From Actinoplanes sp. TFC3 (GTDB lineage: Bacteria; Actinomycetota; Actinomycetes; Mycobacteriales; Micromonosporaceae), in NCBI RefSeq assembly GCF_001553785.1, contig NZ_LOJP01000002.1:135171-190166 (forward strand): 54,996 bases of DNA. Reading direction: 5' to 3'. A program made the position numbers and the translations under genes. This document shows positions 1 to 9,743 of the stretch, one piece after another. Every line of letters begins with the position of its first letter. Position 1 is the stretch's first letter. The notes below the pieces were generated by a model. That model made no database searches. It was not told where the DNA came from and saw nothing but the letters and a program-made list of their open reading frames with translations.

Positions 1-281
1 GTGGTCGTGGTGGGCGGCGGGGTCGGCGGGGTGCCACCGCAGGCGCCCTGGTCGGCCCAGACGTCCCACTGGCCACTGTGGGTGGCCGGGCTCTCGTTCT
101 GGGTCCACCACTTGGCGGAGTAGTTGTGCCCGTTCTGCGAGGCGGTTGCGCCACCGGTGTAGACGGCGCTGGAACTCCAGGCTCCGACGCAGGCGACAGC
201 GGCGTTGGAAGCGGTCATGGGGATGACGGCGGCGGCGGTCGCAGTGACCGCCACGGCCGCGAGGATCAGGGATCGGCGCAT
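1..281 (-). CDS. Secreted chitin-binding (CBM5/12) protein, N-terminal part, truncated by the window edge
   Basis: The minus strand from the ATG at 281 reads without a stop to the window edge (about 93 codons), so the C-terminus is missing. The product opens with MRRSLILAAVAV and an alanine-rich hydrophobic stretch ending near SNA, a Sec signal peptide. Mature residues then show a carbohydrate-binding module of the CBM5/12 type (W near the start, NGHNYSAKWWTQNESP, WDVW) followed by a Pro/Thr linker (TPPTPPPTTTT). Modules like this with such linkers usually precede a chitinase (GH18/GH19) or an AA10 oxygenase; the catalytic part lies outside the window, so the enzyme class is unknown. GAAAGG lies about nine bases before the ATG. 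Confidence 0.85.
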   Translation of the reverse strand, partial: MRRSLILAAVAVTATAAAVIPMTASNAAVACVGAWSSSAVYTGGATASQNGHNYSAKWWTQNESPATHSGQWDVWADQGACGGTPPTPPPTTT

Positions 282-316
282 GGGGGAATGGCCTTTCACG
301 TCGTACATCGACAGTT

Positions 317-350
317 GGCCAATTATTAGGACTGTTAACTTATTCTGTCC
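317..350 (-). promoter_or_regulatory. AT-rich element upstream of the chitin-binding protein gene
   Basis: An A/T-rich patch in very GC-rich DNA lies 40-70 bp before the start codon of the chitin-binding protein. On the minus strand it contains GTTAAC followed by AGTCCTAATAATTGG. Its composition and position fit a promoter or operator for a carbohydrate-regulated gene. No specific regulator can be assigned from sequence alone. Confidence 0.35.
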
Positions 351-578
351 AGAGCCGCGTCGAATCTGATCCGATCGCCGTCACGGTCGAACAGCAGCAG
401 GTCATTCGCGTGGATCCCCACGGTGACCCGGGTTCCCGGGGCGGCCGGGGCACGAGCCGGAACGCGGACGGCCAGCGGGGAAGCCGGCACCCCGCCCACA
501 TCCACCCGGACGATGACCTCGCCCCCGAGGCGTTCGGCCGACTCGACGGTGCCGGTCAACGACATTGCGTGCGTACCG
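335..578 (-). pseudogene. Detached TOBE domain of the upstream sugar-ABC ATPase (frameshift remnant)
   Basis: This minus-strand reading frame encodes a C-terminal beta-rich segment (MSLTGTVESAERLGGEVIVRV ... RVTVGIHANDLLLFD) typical of the TOBE domain that ends MalK/UgpC/MsmK-type ATPases. It continues the ATPase ending at 579 but in another frame. Removing one T from the T7 run at 581-587 joins the two as FFDGTHAMSLTG. An ATG at 565 could in principle start it alone, but a free TOBE domain has no known function. Either the gene is broken, the run is miscalled, or the ribosome slips on it. Confidence 0.75.
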
Positions 579-1454
579 TCAAAAAAATGATGTCCGGAGG
601 GCGACCGTCACGCGCGCGTTGTCGTAGGCAAGAGGCAGTTGCAGTCCGTGCGGCAGCGCCAGGATCTGCGCACCCAGATCGACCGCCACCCGACCCGGCG
701 TGACCTGCACCGCCCCGGCCAGCAGGCCGATGAACGGCGCGCCCAGGAACGCGGCCACGAACACGGTGTCCGGATCGGCGGTGACCTCGGCGGGCGCCCC
801 GGCCTGCTCGATCACGCCATCGTGCAGGATCGCCACCCGGTCGGCCATGCTCATCGCCTCGGCGCGGTCGTGCGTGACGTAGATGGTGGTGACGCCGAGC
901 TTGCGGGCCACCGCCACGATCTCGTCACGCAGCACCGCCCGCGAAACGGCGTCCACGTTCGACAGCGGCTCGTCGAGCAGCAGCACCGGCGGACGCCGCA
1001 CCAGCGCCCGGGCCAGGGCCACCCGCTGGCGCTGACCGCCGGACAGATGCTCGGGATAGCGGCCGAGCAGATCCTCGACACCCACCACCCGGGCGGTCCC
1101 GGCCACCCGCTCGGCGATGTGGTCGGCCGGCGCCGAACTCACCCGCAGTGGAAACCCGATGTTCTGTGCCACGCTCAGGTGCGGGTAGAGCGCATACATC
1201 TGGGTCACCAGAGCGATCGGCGGCAACTCCGGTGACCCGACCGGCACGCCGTCGTAGCGCACCTCGCCGGCGGTGGGCTCATCGAGCCCGGCGATCAGCC
1301 GCAGCAGCGTCGACTTGCCGCAGCCGGCAGGGCCCAGCAGCACCAGGAACTCCCCCGGCGCCACGTCCAGGTCCACCCCGTTGAGGGCCGCCTTCGCGGG
1401 TCCGTTGTGGTCGTCGAAGATCTTAGTGAGCCCACGGACCGTGACAGCGACCAT
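579..1454 (-). CDS. Sugar-type ABC transporter ATP-binding protein (MsmK/UgpC-like), frameshifted before the TOBE domain
   Basis: ATPase of the carbohydrate-uptake ABC class, expected to energise a binding-protein-dependent importer on the inner face of the membrane. Walker A is GPAGCGKST (near residue 45), the signature is LSGGQRQRVALARAL and Walker B is VLLLDEPLSNVD, followed by the H-loop YVTHDRAEAM. Family members are about 360-370 aa and end in TOBE domains. This frame stops at 291 aa after LRTSFF inside a T7 run, and the rest lies in the next frame at 335-578. No permease or binding protein lies alongside, so it may have been a shared, orphan ATPase. It lies 38 bp after the M50 gene on the same strand. 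Confidence 0.85.
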   Translation of the reverse strand: MVAVTVRGLTKIFDDHNGPAKAALNGVDLDVAPGEFLVLLGPAGCGKSTLLRLIAGLDEPTAGEVRYDGVPVGSPELPPIALVTQMYALYPHLSVAQNIGFPLRVSSAPADHIAERVAGTARVVGVEDLLGRYPEHLSGGQRQRVALARALVRRPPVLLLDEPLSNVDAVSRAVLRDEIVAVARKLGVTTIYVTHDRAEAMSMADRVAILHDGVIEQAGAPAEVTADPDTVFVAAFLGAPFIGLLAGAVQVTPGRVAVDLGAQILALPHGLQLPLAYDNARVTVALRTSFF

Positions 1455-1492
1455 GCCGTCCAGTCTGCGGGTCGAAAAAGATCAATACCAGG

Positions 1493-4400
1493 TCAATTCG
1501 AGGGTGAAGGTGCCGCCGCCGATCCGGTGCCCTCGGGAGTGGACGGGTCCGGGTCGGCCGGGGGCGGCGGCGTGGTGGTCGGCCGGGTCGACGGCGGCAC
1601 CGGCACCGTCGGGACCGGCCGGGTGGCGGGCGGACGGAACGTGGGGCGTTCGGTGGTCGGCCGCGGCGAATCGGGTCTGCCGGTGTCCCGCGGGTTGGCG
1701 GTTGGCGTGGCCGGGGTTGTGGTGCGCGCGGGCTGCGGCTGCTCGGCCGGGGTAGTGGTCGCCGGGGCCGACGGGGTCTGCGAGGGCGAGGCCGGCGGCG
1801 GGGCCGACGGGACATCCGAGGGCAGTTCCGAGGGCGTCTGGCTGGGCGCACCGGCGGGCGGTTCCACAGCAACACCGTCGCCACAGCTCAGGGTGGTGGT
1901 GCCGGCCATCACCACGGTGCCAGCGGCGTAGACACGGCCGGCGGCGACGCTGACGGCCGCCGGGTCGACGGCGTACCAGGCGGCACCGTTGTTGGTAACC
2001 GCGTCGGCGGCGGTGCGGGTCACGGTGAGCACGAGCGGCTCGTAGGCGCCGCTGGTGCTGGCGGTGCCGGCGAGCACGCGGCCGCCGTGGACGGTCAGCG
2101 CGCCGTGTGGGGTCCGGCTGCGACCGGGGTCGGTGGACAGCGCGCCGATGTCGGCCTGGGTGCCACCGCAGAGCAGCACCGCGGCGCCGCCCGGGAAAGT
2201 GAGGCGGCCGGTGGAACCCTGCGGGATGTCCAGGCTCGCACCCTCGTCGAGGTAGCGCCGGTCCCCCGCGGCGAGGCGGGCCGAGGTGCCGTCGACGGTG
2301 GCGGTGAGCGGGCCCTCGTCCGAGGTGAGCAGCGTGCGGTCGGCAGGCATCTCGGCCCAGGCCGGGCCGGGCAGGAATGCGGCGACGGCCAGGACCAGCG
2401 TGGTGAGCAGGGCCAGCAGCACCAGCCACCACATGCGCCGCTCGAACCGGCGGTCCGCGTCGTGGTTCTCGGTGCCGTCCGGCGGCCCCGGCGGCGAGGC
2501 GAGCGGCGGGTACGCTCCCCCAGCACCCCCACCGGCGCCGGGTCCCCCGCTCACGTGGTTCGGGTCGCCGACCAGCGGCGGCAGGTCGGAGGCATCCGGG
2601 ATGACCCAGAGCCGGGCCGGCGTGCGGGTCTGCGCGACCGTACCGGGGTTGCCGTCGCCGACCGGGCCGATCAGGGTGCCCCGGCGCAGCTCCACGCCGT
2701 CGGGCATGGCGATCACGCCGGACTCGACGACCACCGCGTGGGTCGGGCCGGGCAGGTCGACGGGCGCGCCCGGCTCGAGGTCGAGGGGGTGGGCCGAGGC
2801 GATCAGGGCCAGCCGCTCGTCACCGGCGAGCCCGGCGAGCGCCGGGGTGTCGGCGAACAGGGCCTCGGCTTCGGCCCGCTCACCCGGGGGCGGTCCGGGC
2901 AGCGGCCCGATCACGGTGGCGACGGTGGCGGTCGGTACGGCCAGCAGCGTCGTGCCGGCGGTGTGCCAGTCCAGCGCGGCCGAGCGGCCGGTCAGCGCGT
3001 TCGCCAGGCCGACGACCCCGCCCGCGCCGACGTGGTGGCGGATCGTCCCGCCCGGGTCGCCGGGCTTGCGGGCCTGCATCGCGCCGTCGACCACCACGTA
3101 AACGGCCTGCTGGGTGGTGCCCGCGGCGATCATCTGGGTGCCGGTGCCCGGGCGGATCCAGCGGGCCCGGGCGGCGATGTCGGCGAGCGCATGCTCCCCG
3201 AGCCCGCCCAGGTCGGAGTTGCGCAGGGCGGCAAGCCGGCGGGGTGCGTCCTCTTCGCGGTTTTTCTCCGCGGCGCGCATCCGGGCCCGCCGCGTCCACC
3301 GGACGATCCGCGCGCTGCCCAGGTAGATCAGCGGCGCGGCGAACGCCAGCACCACGAGCAGCAGCAGGAGCTTGCCGCCGATGCCGTCGTGCCACAGCCC
3401 GGTGGTCAGCCCGGCGATCCGGTCGGCCCAGAGCCGGTACACCACTTCGAGCGCGGCAACGATCCACAGCACGCCCAGCACGCCGTACAGGGCGACGATC
3501 TTGCCTTCCCGGTCGAGGCTGCGCCACGCCGGGCCTCGGCCGCGCAGCTTGGCCGACAGCCAGGCCAACGCGCGGCCCCGCAGCCCGGGGATCTCGAGCC
3601 AGTCCATCAGCAGATAGCTGCCGTCGAGGGCGAGGAACGGGTTGGCGTTGAACAGCACGTTGAGATACCAGAGGAAGGCCAGCTTGAAGGCCAGCGGGCC
3701 GAGCGCGGGCACCGCGAGACCGATCAGCTGGACCGTGCCCGCAAGCACGAGCGAGGTGGCCGGACCCGAGGCGGCTACGAGCAGCCGGGCCCGCCGGCCG
3801 GCCATCCACGCGTCGGTGGTGTCAACGAAAACCGACGGGATGCCGTACGAGAGGGACACCCCCGCCTTCGGCACTTCCCGCCCGGCATGCTTGGCCGCCA
3901 TCGCGTGACCGAGTTCGTGACAGGCCAGCGCCACCAGGTTGAGCAGCAGCAACACGATCGCGCCGAGCAGGTACGACCCGTTCGTCAGGAACACCGCCTG
4001 GCTGCCGCGCCACCACGTCGCCCCGAACAGGGCCACGCCGGCCAGCGCGAAGACCGCCATGACGATCGCGGCCGCCTTGCCGAACAGCAAGCGTCCCCCC
4101 GCGCGGTGCAGCGCGGTGATCAGCCGGTCGACGGTGAAGACGAGCATGCGGCGACCACCGGCGGCGGCGAGCACGGTGTGCCCGGCCCGCGCGGGCAGCG
4201 CACCCCGGTTCTGGTCGTGCGCCGGGCGGAACGCCTCCACCGGCAGGTCGTCGAGCATCCGGTTGGCGGCGAGGTCGGCGACCACCCGGCGTACCTGGTC
4301 CGGGGAGAGCCGGCCGGCCAGCCGGGCGAACTCGGCGACCAGCCGGGCCACCGTGTGACTGCCGTCCATCAGCAGCGCGAGCTGCCACTCCTCGGGGGTC

Positions 4401-4642
4401 AGCCGCAGATAGCTGGCCGGCCCGGCGTCATCGGGCGAGCGCAGCATCACGTACGACGATCCGCGGGCGCTGGTGAGCCCGACGGCCTCGATGCCGGCGC
4501 GCAGCACCGGGCGTGCCCGGGCCGGGTTGAGCCGGTCGACGACCGCTCCCCAGATCTCCGGGTCGGCGGGACCGAGCGGCTCGCCCGGTGCCCGTCCCGC
4601 GAGGGCTTCCCAGACGCTCATCCGGGTATCGACGTAGGTCAC
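1493..4642 (-). CDS. Multidomain M50 (site-2-protease-like) membrane protein with cyclic-nucleotide-binding and FecR-like domains
   Basis: A 1049-aa polytopic protein. Residues about 75-135 resemble a PqqD-like winged helix. Residues 190-420 are hydrophobic and carry the M50 zinc site HELGH (242-246) and the second motif NANPFLALDG (332-341), so the metalloprotease should be active in the membrane. Residues about 475-570 form a cNMP-binding-like beta roll (YVVVDGAMQARKPG). A further membrane helix lies near 735-755 (WWLVLLALLTTLVLAVAAF), then a FecR-like beta domain (about 760-940) and a Pro/Ser/Thr-rich tail, probably extracytoplasmic. The start is GTG with GGAAGG about ten bases upstream. 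Related actinobacterial proteins are annotated as peptide zinc metalloproteases; the substrate is unknown. Confidence 0.8.
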   Translation of the reverse strand: MTYVDTRMSVWEALAGRAPGEPLGPADPEIWGAVVDRLNPARARPVLRAGIEAVGLTSARGSSYVMLRSPDDAGPASYLRLTPEEWQLALLMDGSHTVARLVAEFARLAGRLSPDQVRRVVADLAANRMLDDLPVEAFRPAHDQNRGALPARAGHTVLAAAGGRRMLVFTVDRLITALHRAGGRLLFGKAAAIVMAVFALAGVALFGATWWRGSQAVFLTNGSYLLGAIVLLLLNLVALACHELGHAMAAKHAGREVPKAGVSLSYGIPSVFVDTTDAWMAGRRARLLVAASGPATSLVLAGTVQLIGLAVPALGPLAFKLAFLWYLNVLFNANPFLALDGSYLLMDWLEIPGLRGRALAWLSAKLRGRGPAWRSLDREGKIVALYGVLGVLWIVAALEVVYRLWADRIAGLTTGLWHDGIGGKLLLLLVVLAFAAPLIYLGSARIVRWTRRARMRAAEKNREEDAPRRLAALRNSDLGGLGEHALADIAARARWIRPGTGTQMIAAGTTQQAVYVVVDGAMQARKPGDPGGTIRHHVGAGGVVGLANALTGRSAALDWHTAGTTLLAVPTATVATVIGPLPGPPPGERAEAEALFADTPALAGLAGDERLALIASAHPLDLEPGAPVDLPGPTHAVVVESGVIAMPDGVELRRGTLIGPVGDGNPGTVAQTRTPARLWVIPDASDLPPLVGDPNHVSGGPGAGGGAGGAYPPLASPPGPPDGTENHDADRRFERRMWWLVLLALLTTLVLAVAAFLPGPAWAEMPADRTLLTSDEGPLTATVDGTSARLAAGDRRYLDEGASLDIPQGSTGRLTFPGGAAVLLCGGTQADIGALSTDPGRSRTPHGALTVHGGRVLAGTASTSGAYEPLVLTVTRTAADAVTNNGAAWYAVDPAAVSVAAGRVYAAGTVVMAGTTTLSCGDGVAVEPPAGAPSQTPSELPSDVPSAPPPASPSQTPSAPATTTPAEQPQPARTTTPATPTANPRDTGRPDSPRPTTERPTFRPPATRPVPTVPVPPSTRPTTTPPPPADPDPSTPEGTGSAAAPSPSN

Positions 4643-4756
4643 TCGGGTTGGCCTTCCGCTCCGCTATGGCGAATGGAGAGTAGGCGGTAGCACGGCGTTT
4701 AGGCGAGCCCCTGTTTCGACGCCCGCGAGGTGTTTCTGGCGCAGAGTGGACATAAA

Positions 4757-4842
4757 GGTGCGGTGAGTGACCAGACCAACCCCCTTGGTCTGCCCACTCA
4801 CCGCACCCGGGGAGGTGTGCCGCCTGATGGCCCGGGCGGCAC
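4757..4842 (-). terminator. Two tandem hairpins downstream of htrA
   Basis: On the minus strand after the htrA stop come two strong inverted repeats. The first pairs 4817-4824 with 4835-4842 (8 bp, GTGCCGCC arm). The second pairs 4757-4769 with 4795-4807 (13 bp), has a 2-nt mismatch, then 4772-4779 with 4785-4792 (8 bp) closing a CCCCC loop. The minus strand then reads TTTATG. This fits transcription termination of htrA before the M50 gene. Confidence 0.75.
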
Positions 4843-4853
4843 GGGATGAAGTT

Positions 4854-6530
<1,677 letters not shown>

Positions 6531-6575
6531 GGGAACAACATTGCCCCCGACCGCTCCGACTGACCTGTGTTGACC

Positions 6576-6592
6576 CTGAAGGTTTTCTGTGA
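6576..6592 (-). promoter_or_regulatory. PhoP-box-like element upstream of htrA
   Basis: The minus strand reads TCACAGAAAACCTTCAG, 45 nt before the htrA ATG at 6530. It differs by one base from the element 45 nt before the phoP ATG. TCACAG half-sites arranged 7-4-7 are the known M. tuberculosis PhoP recognition pattern; the second half-site here is degenerate. Confidence 0.6.
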
Positions 6593-6612
6593 ATGGCGCC
6601 TCACCCGGAAGG

Positions 6613-8175
6613 TCAGGATTCATCCGGTACGAGAGCCGGCAACGTGACCCGGAAAGTGGCCCCCTGACCGGGTTCGCTGATGACCTCCACGGTGCCGTGA
6701 TGGGCCCGCACAATGGCTGCCACGATGGCCAGCCCCAGACCCGTACCGGTGGCCTGGCGATCGGTGCGCCGGGTGCGCGCCTCGTCCGCCCGGTAGAACC
6801 GCTCGAAGACGTGTTCGCGCTGCTCAAGACTGAGTCCCGGACCGGTGTCGGAGATCTCCACGACCGCCCGGTTGCCCGGTACGGTGGACAGCGCCAGGGT
6901 CACCGAGGCCTCCGGCGGGGTGTGCACCAGCGCATTGGTCATCAGGTTGCCGATCACCTGACGCAGCCGGGCGTCGTCGCCGAACGCGACAAGGTTTTCG
7001 GGTTCGTCGCGGATCTTGAGTTCGATGGTGCGCTCGGGCGCGGTTGCCTGCGCGGCGTGCACCGCGTCCAGCGCGAGCACAGGAAGCTCCACCGGCGCCA
7101 GCGTCACCGGTCGCTCCCGGTCGAGCCGGGCCAGCAGCAGCAGGTCCTCAACGAGCAAGCCCATCCGCGAGGCCTCGTCCTCGATCCGCCGTACCAGTTT
7201 GGCGACGTCTTCCGGGTTTGCCACCGCACCTTGGCGGTAGAGCTCGGCGAAGCCGCGGATCGAGGTCAGCGGCGTGCGCAGCTCGTGCGAGGCGTCGGCG
7301 ACGAACTGCCGCATCTTGCCCTCCGAGCGGACCGCGCGGGCCTCGGAGGCCTGGGCGGCCTCGGCGGCGTCGCGGGCCTGTGACTCGGCGGCGCGGGCCG
7401 CGGTCTCGGAGTGCGCCCGGGCGGTGAACGCGGCTTCGATCTGCGCGAGCATCGCGTTGAGCGCGCGGGACAGCCGGCCCAGTTCGGTCTGCGGTTCGCC
7501 CTCGTCGGGCTCGGGATCGGGCACACGCTGGGTGAGGTCGCCGGCTGCGATGGCCGCCGCCGTGCGTTCGATCTGCACCAGCGGGATCAGGCTCTGCCGT
7601 ACGATCGCAGCCCCCACCGCCGCCAGCGCGAACAGCACCCCCGCCCCCACCAGGATGTCGACCCAGACGAGCCGGCTGATCGCGTTGTCGATGCCCACCA
7701 GCCGCTGCGCCACATGCAGCACCGACCCCGCCGACGTGTACGTGACCAGCATCCGCCAGTGCACGCCGCCGTCCGGCGAGTTGACCGTGTACGGCTTGCC
7801 GGCGTGCTTGTTGACCTGGTCGACACCCTTGAGAATCGGCGGCAACTGGGAGGCGCCGTACACCCGGGTGTCGTACTTCTCCGATGTCGGGTTGAAGATG
7901 CCGTCGACGGTCGTGACGTTGACGTAGTAGTCGGTCGGCAGGATCACTTTGTCGTACGGGCCGAGGCTTTCGACAGTCGAGGTGAACTGCCGCAGCTGCG
8001 CGTCGAGCCGCCCGATCATGTAGTTGTGCAGCGCGTACGTACTGGCCGCACTGATCAGCGTGAGCGCGGCGAAGACCAGCGCCAGCACCGAGGCGACGAG
8101 CTTGGTGAGCAGCGGTACCCGGCGCAGCCCGGTCTGCATCGGGACGTGGCTGCGAACCCGTTCGGCGAGTTGCAT
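6613..8175 (-). CDS. phoR: Sensor histidine kinase of the PhoR type
   Basis: Membrane sensor kinase, 520 aa, partner of the regulator ending 7 bp upstream. It has an N-terminal helix (LVASVLALVFAALTLISAAST), an extracytoplasmic sensor loop of about 120 residues, and a second helix (ILVGAGVLFALAAVGAAIV). A HAMP linker follows, then a short coiled coil, the HisKA H-box FVADASHELRTPLTSIRG (His near 300), and a catalytic domain with N-box NLMTNALVHTP and G-boxes DTGPGL and GTGLGLAIV. The sensed signal cannot be read from the sequence. Pairing with a PhoP-like regulator makes PhoR the best name, although mycobacterial PhoR is not a simple phosphate sensor. Confidence 0.9.
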   Translation of the reverse strand: MQLAERVRSHVPMQTGLRRVPLLTKLVASVLALVFAALTLISAASTYALHNYMIGRLDAQLRQFTSTVESLGPYDKVILPTDYYVNVTTVDGIFNPTSEKYDTRVYGASQLPPILKGVDQVNKHAGKPYTVNSPDGGVHWRMLVTYTSAGSVLHVAQRLVGIDNAISRLVWVDILVGAGVLFALAAVGAAIVRQSLIPLVQIERTAAAIAAGDLTQRVPDPEPDEGEPQTELGRLSRALNAMLAQIEAAFTARAHSETAARAAESQARDAAEAAQASEARAVRSEGKMRQFVADASHELRTPLTSIRGFAELYRQGAVANPEDVAKLVRRIEDEASRMGLLVEDLLLLARLDRERPVTLAPVELPVLALDAVHAAQATAPERTIELKIRDEPENLVAFGDDARLRQVIGNLMTNALVHTPPEASVTLALSTVPGNRAVVEISDTGPGLSLEQREHVFERFYRADEARTRRTDRQATGTGLGLAIVAAIVRAHHGTVEVISEPGQGATFRVTLPALVPDES

Positions 8176-8182
8176 TCCAGGC

Positions 8183-8896
8183 TCAGACGGCGGGTTTGCG
8201 CAGCACGTAACCCACGCCGCGGAGCGTGTGGATCAGTCGGGGCTGCACGTTGTCCACCTTGCGGCGCAGATAGGAGATGTACGACTCGACGATGTTGTCG
8301 TCACCGCGGAAGTCGTATTTCCACACGTGGTCGAGGATCTGCGCCTTGGAGAGCACCCGGTTGGCGTTGAGCATCAGGTAGCGCAGCAGCTTGAACTCGG
8401 TCGGCGAGAGCTGGACCCGCTGGCCTGCCCGGTAAACCTCGTGGGTTTCCTCGTCGAGTTCGAGGTCGGCGAAGACCAGGCGCGAGGGTTCCTCCTCGCC
8501 GGCCGTGGTGCGGCGCAGCACCGCCCGGATCCGCGCGGTGAGCTCCTCCAGGCTGAACGGCTTGGTCACATAGTCATCACCGCCGAGGGTGAGACCGCGG
8601 ATCTTGTCGTCGGTGCCGTCGCGAGCGGTGAGGAAGACCACGGGGGTGCGCGTTCCACCCTCGCGCATCAACCGGATGACCTCGAAACCGTCGAGGTCGG
8701 GCAGCATGACGTCGAGCACCACGAGGTCGGGGGCGGCGTTCTTGGCCGCCGTGACGGCGGCGCTGCCGCTGGTCGCGGTGCTGACGTCGAACCCGGCGAA
8801 GCGCAGGCTGGCCGAGAGCAGCTCGAGAATGTTCGCGTCGTCCTCGACGACGAGCAGCTTGGCCTCGCTCTGCTTGCCCTGGGTCTGTGTAGCCAT
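8183..8896 (-). CDS. phoP: OmpR-family response regulator, PhoP ortholog
   Basis: DNA-binding regulator, 237 aa from the ATG at 8896. The receiver domain carries the acidic pair ED (19-20), phospho-acceptor Asp62 in VVLDVMLPD and Lys in DYVTKPFS. The C-terminal winged helix includes LSPTEFKLLRYLMLNANRV, ILDHVWKYDF and HTLRGVGYVLRKP. The wording of these segments closely matches M. tuberculosis PhoP as I remember it. An in-frame ATG at 8905 is an alternative. The 8896 start is preferred because a shared 17-bp element then lies 45 nt upstream, exactly as at htrA. The element suggests autoregulation from a promoter starting just after the acyltransferase gene. Confidence 0.9.
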   Translation of the reverse strand: MATQTQGKQSEAKLLVVEDDANILELLSASLRFAGFDVSTATSGSAAVTAAKNAAPDLVVLDVMLPDLDGFEVIRLMREGGTRTPVVFLTARDGTDDKIRGLTLGGDDYVTKPFSLEELTARIRAVLRRTTAGEEEPSRLVFADLELDEETHEVYRAGQRVQLSPTEFKLLRYLMLNANRVLSKAQILDHVWKYDFRGDDNIVESYISYLRRKVDNVQPRLIHTLRGVGYVLRKPAV

Positions 8897-8941
8897 AGGA
8901 CCCATCTTCACGCAGGCCGCTGCGCTGTTGCTGCACGCGCG

Positions 8942-8958
8942 CTGAAAGTTTTCTGTGA
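8942..8958 (-). promoter_or_regulatory. PhoP-box-like element upstream of phoP
   Basis: The minus strand reads TCACAGAAAACTTTCAG, followed by C, so half-sites TCACAGA and TTTCAGC are separated by AAAC. This is the 7-4-7 direct-repeat layout of the PhoP consensus. It begins 5 bp after the acyltransferase stop and ends 45 nt before the phoP ATG. It matches the htrA element at 16 of 17 positions. Confidence 0.65.
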
Positions 8959-8963
8959 GCGGG

Positions 8964-9743
8964 CTAAGCGGCGAGACTGAACGACGAGGCCGGCAACCCG
9001 GAGGAAGCTTGGGCGGCGCGGGCCAGAACCCGGCGATCGGCACCCGCTTCGGGGCGTAGGGCCGGCGAGCCCACCAGGGTCACCGTCAGCCCGCGCAGGG
9101 CCACCACCCGGCGCACGGAGGACCATAGCGTGTCGTCGCCGATGAACGCGGCGGCCGGGGTGTCGTACCTGATGGTGATCGGCACAACCGGAGCCTGCGC
9201 GTCGATCGCGGCCTGGAACACCGCGGGCCGGAAGCGGCCGCGCTCGGCACCGCAGAACGTCGTCCCCTCGGGAAACACTGCGACCGAGCGTCCGCTCCGT
9301 AGGGCTGCTGCCACGTCAGCGACGGCGTCGGGTAGCTGCCTCGGGCGTTCCCGGTTGAGGAAGATCGCCCCGCTCGCCTTGGCCACCGCGCCGACCAGCG
9401 GCCAGGCGCCGACCTCGTGCTTGGCCACCAGCCGCACCGGTGCGACCGCGAGCAGCGCCAGCACGTCGAGCCAGGACACATGGTTGGCCACCAGCAGGCT
9501 CCCGGGTTTGACCGCGGGCCCCCGCCACCGCAACCGCACCCCCAGAGCCGCGAGCAGGAGCCGGGCCAAGGTCCGCACGCCGGTGCCACGCAGCAGTGGC
9601 ACCAGCAGAACCCCTGCCAGCAGTACGCCCGCAGCGCCGGTCATGCGCACCAATGTGGTGAGCTTGCGCGCTGTCGTATCCCCGCCGGGCACGCAGTGCA
9701 TGCCGCACCCGGACACCGGCCGCCACAGGCTGGAGGTGGTCAT
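8964..9743 (-). CDS. 1-acyl-glycerol-3-phosphate acyltransferase family protein (PlsC/OlsA-like)
   Basis: Membrane-associated acyltransferase, 259 aa. It has the catalytic HX4D motif NHVSWLD (near residue 88) and the substrate motif FPEGTTF, with a hydrophobic N-terminal helix (GAAGVLLAGVLLVPLL). Its start overlaps the stop of the upstream GNAT gene by ATGA, so the two are translationally coupled. A GNAT of the OlsB type followed by a PlsC-type enzyme is the arrangement for ornithine-lipid synthesis (N-acylation, then O-acylation to make the phosphorus-free lipid). A generic lysophospholipid acyltransferase is the alternative. Confidence 0.85.
   Translation of the reverse strand: MTTSSLWRPVSGCGMHCVPGGDTTARKLTTLVRMTGAAGVLLAGVLLVPLLRGTGVRTLARLLLAALGVRLRWRGPAVKPGSLLVANHVSWLDVLALLAVAPVRLVAKHEVGAWPLVGAVAKASGAIFLNRERPRQLPDAVADVAAALRSGRSVAVFPEGTTFCGAERGRFRPAVFQAAIDAQAPVVPITIRYDTPAAAFIGDDTLWSSVRRVVALRGLTVTLVGSPALRPEAGADRRVLARAAQASSGLPASSFSLAA

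Noticed and set aside
2087..4690. 867-codon plus-strand open frame opposite the M50 gene
   Set aside because: It is antisense to a gene with clear motifs, its product is Arg/Gly/Gln-rich without any recognisable domain, and long antisense frames are expected at this GC content.
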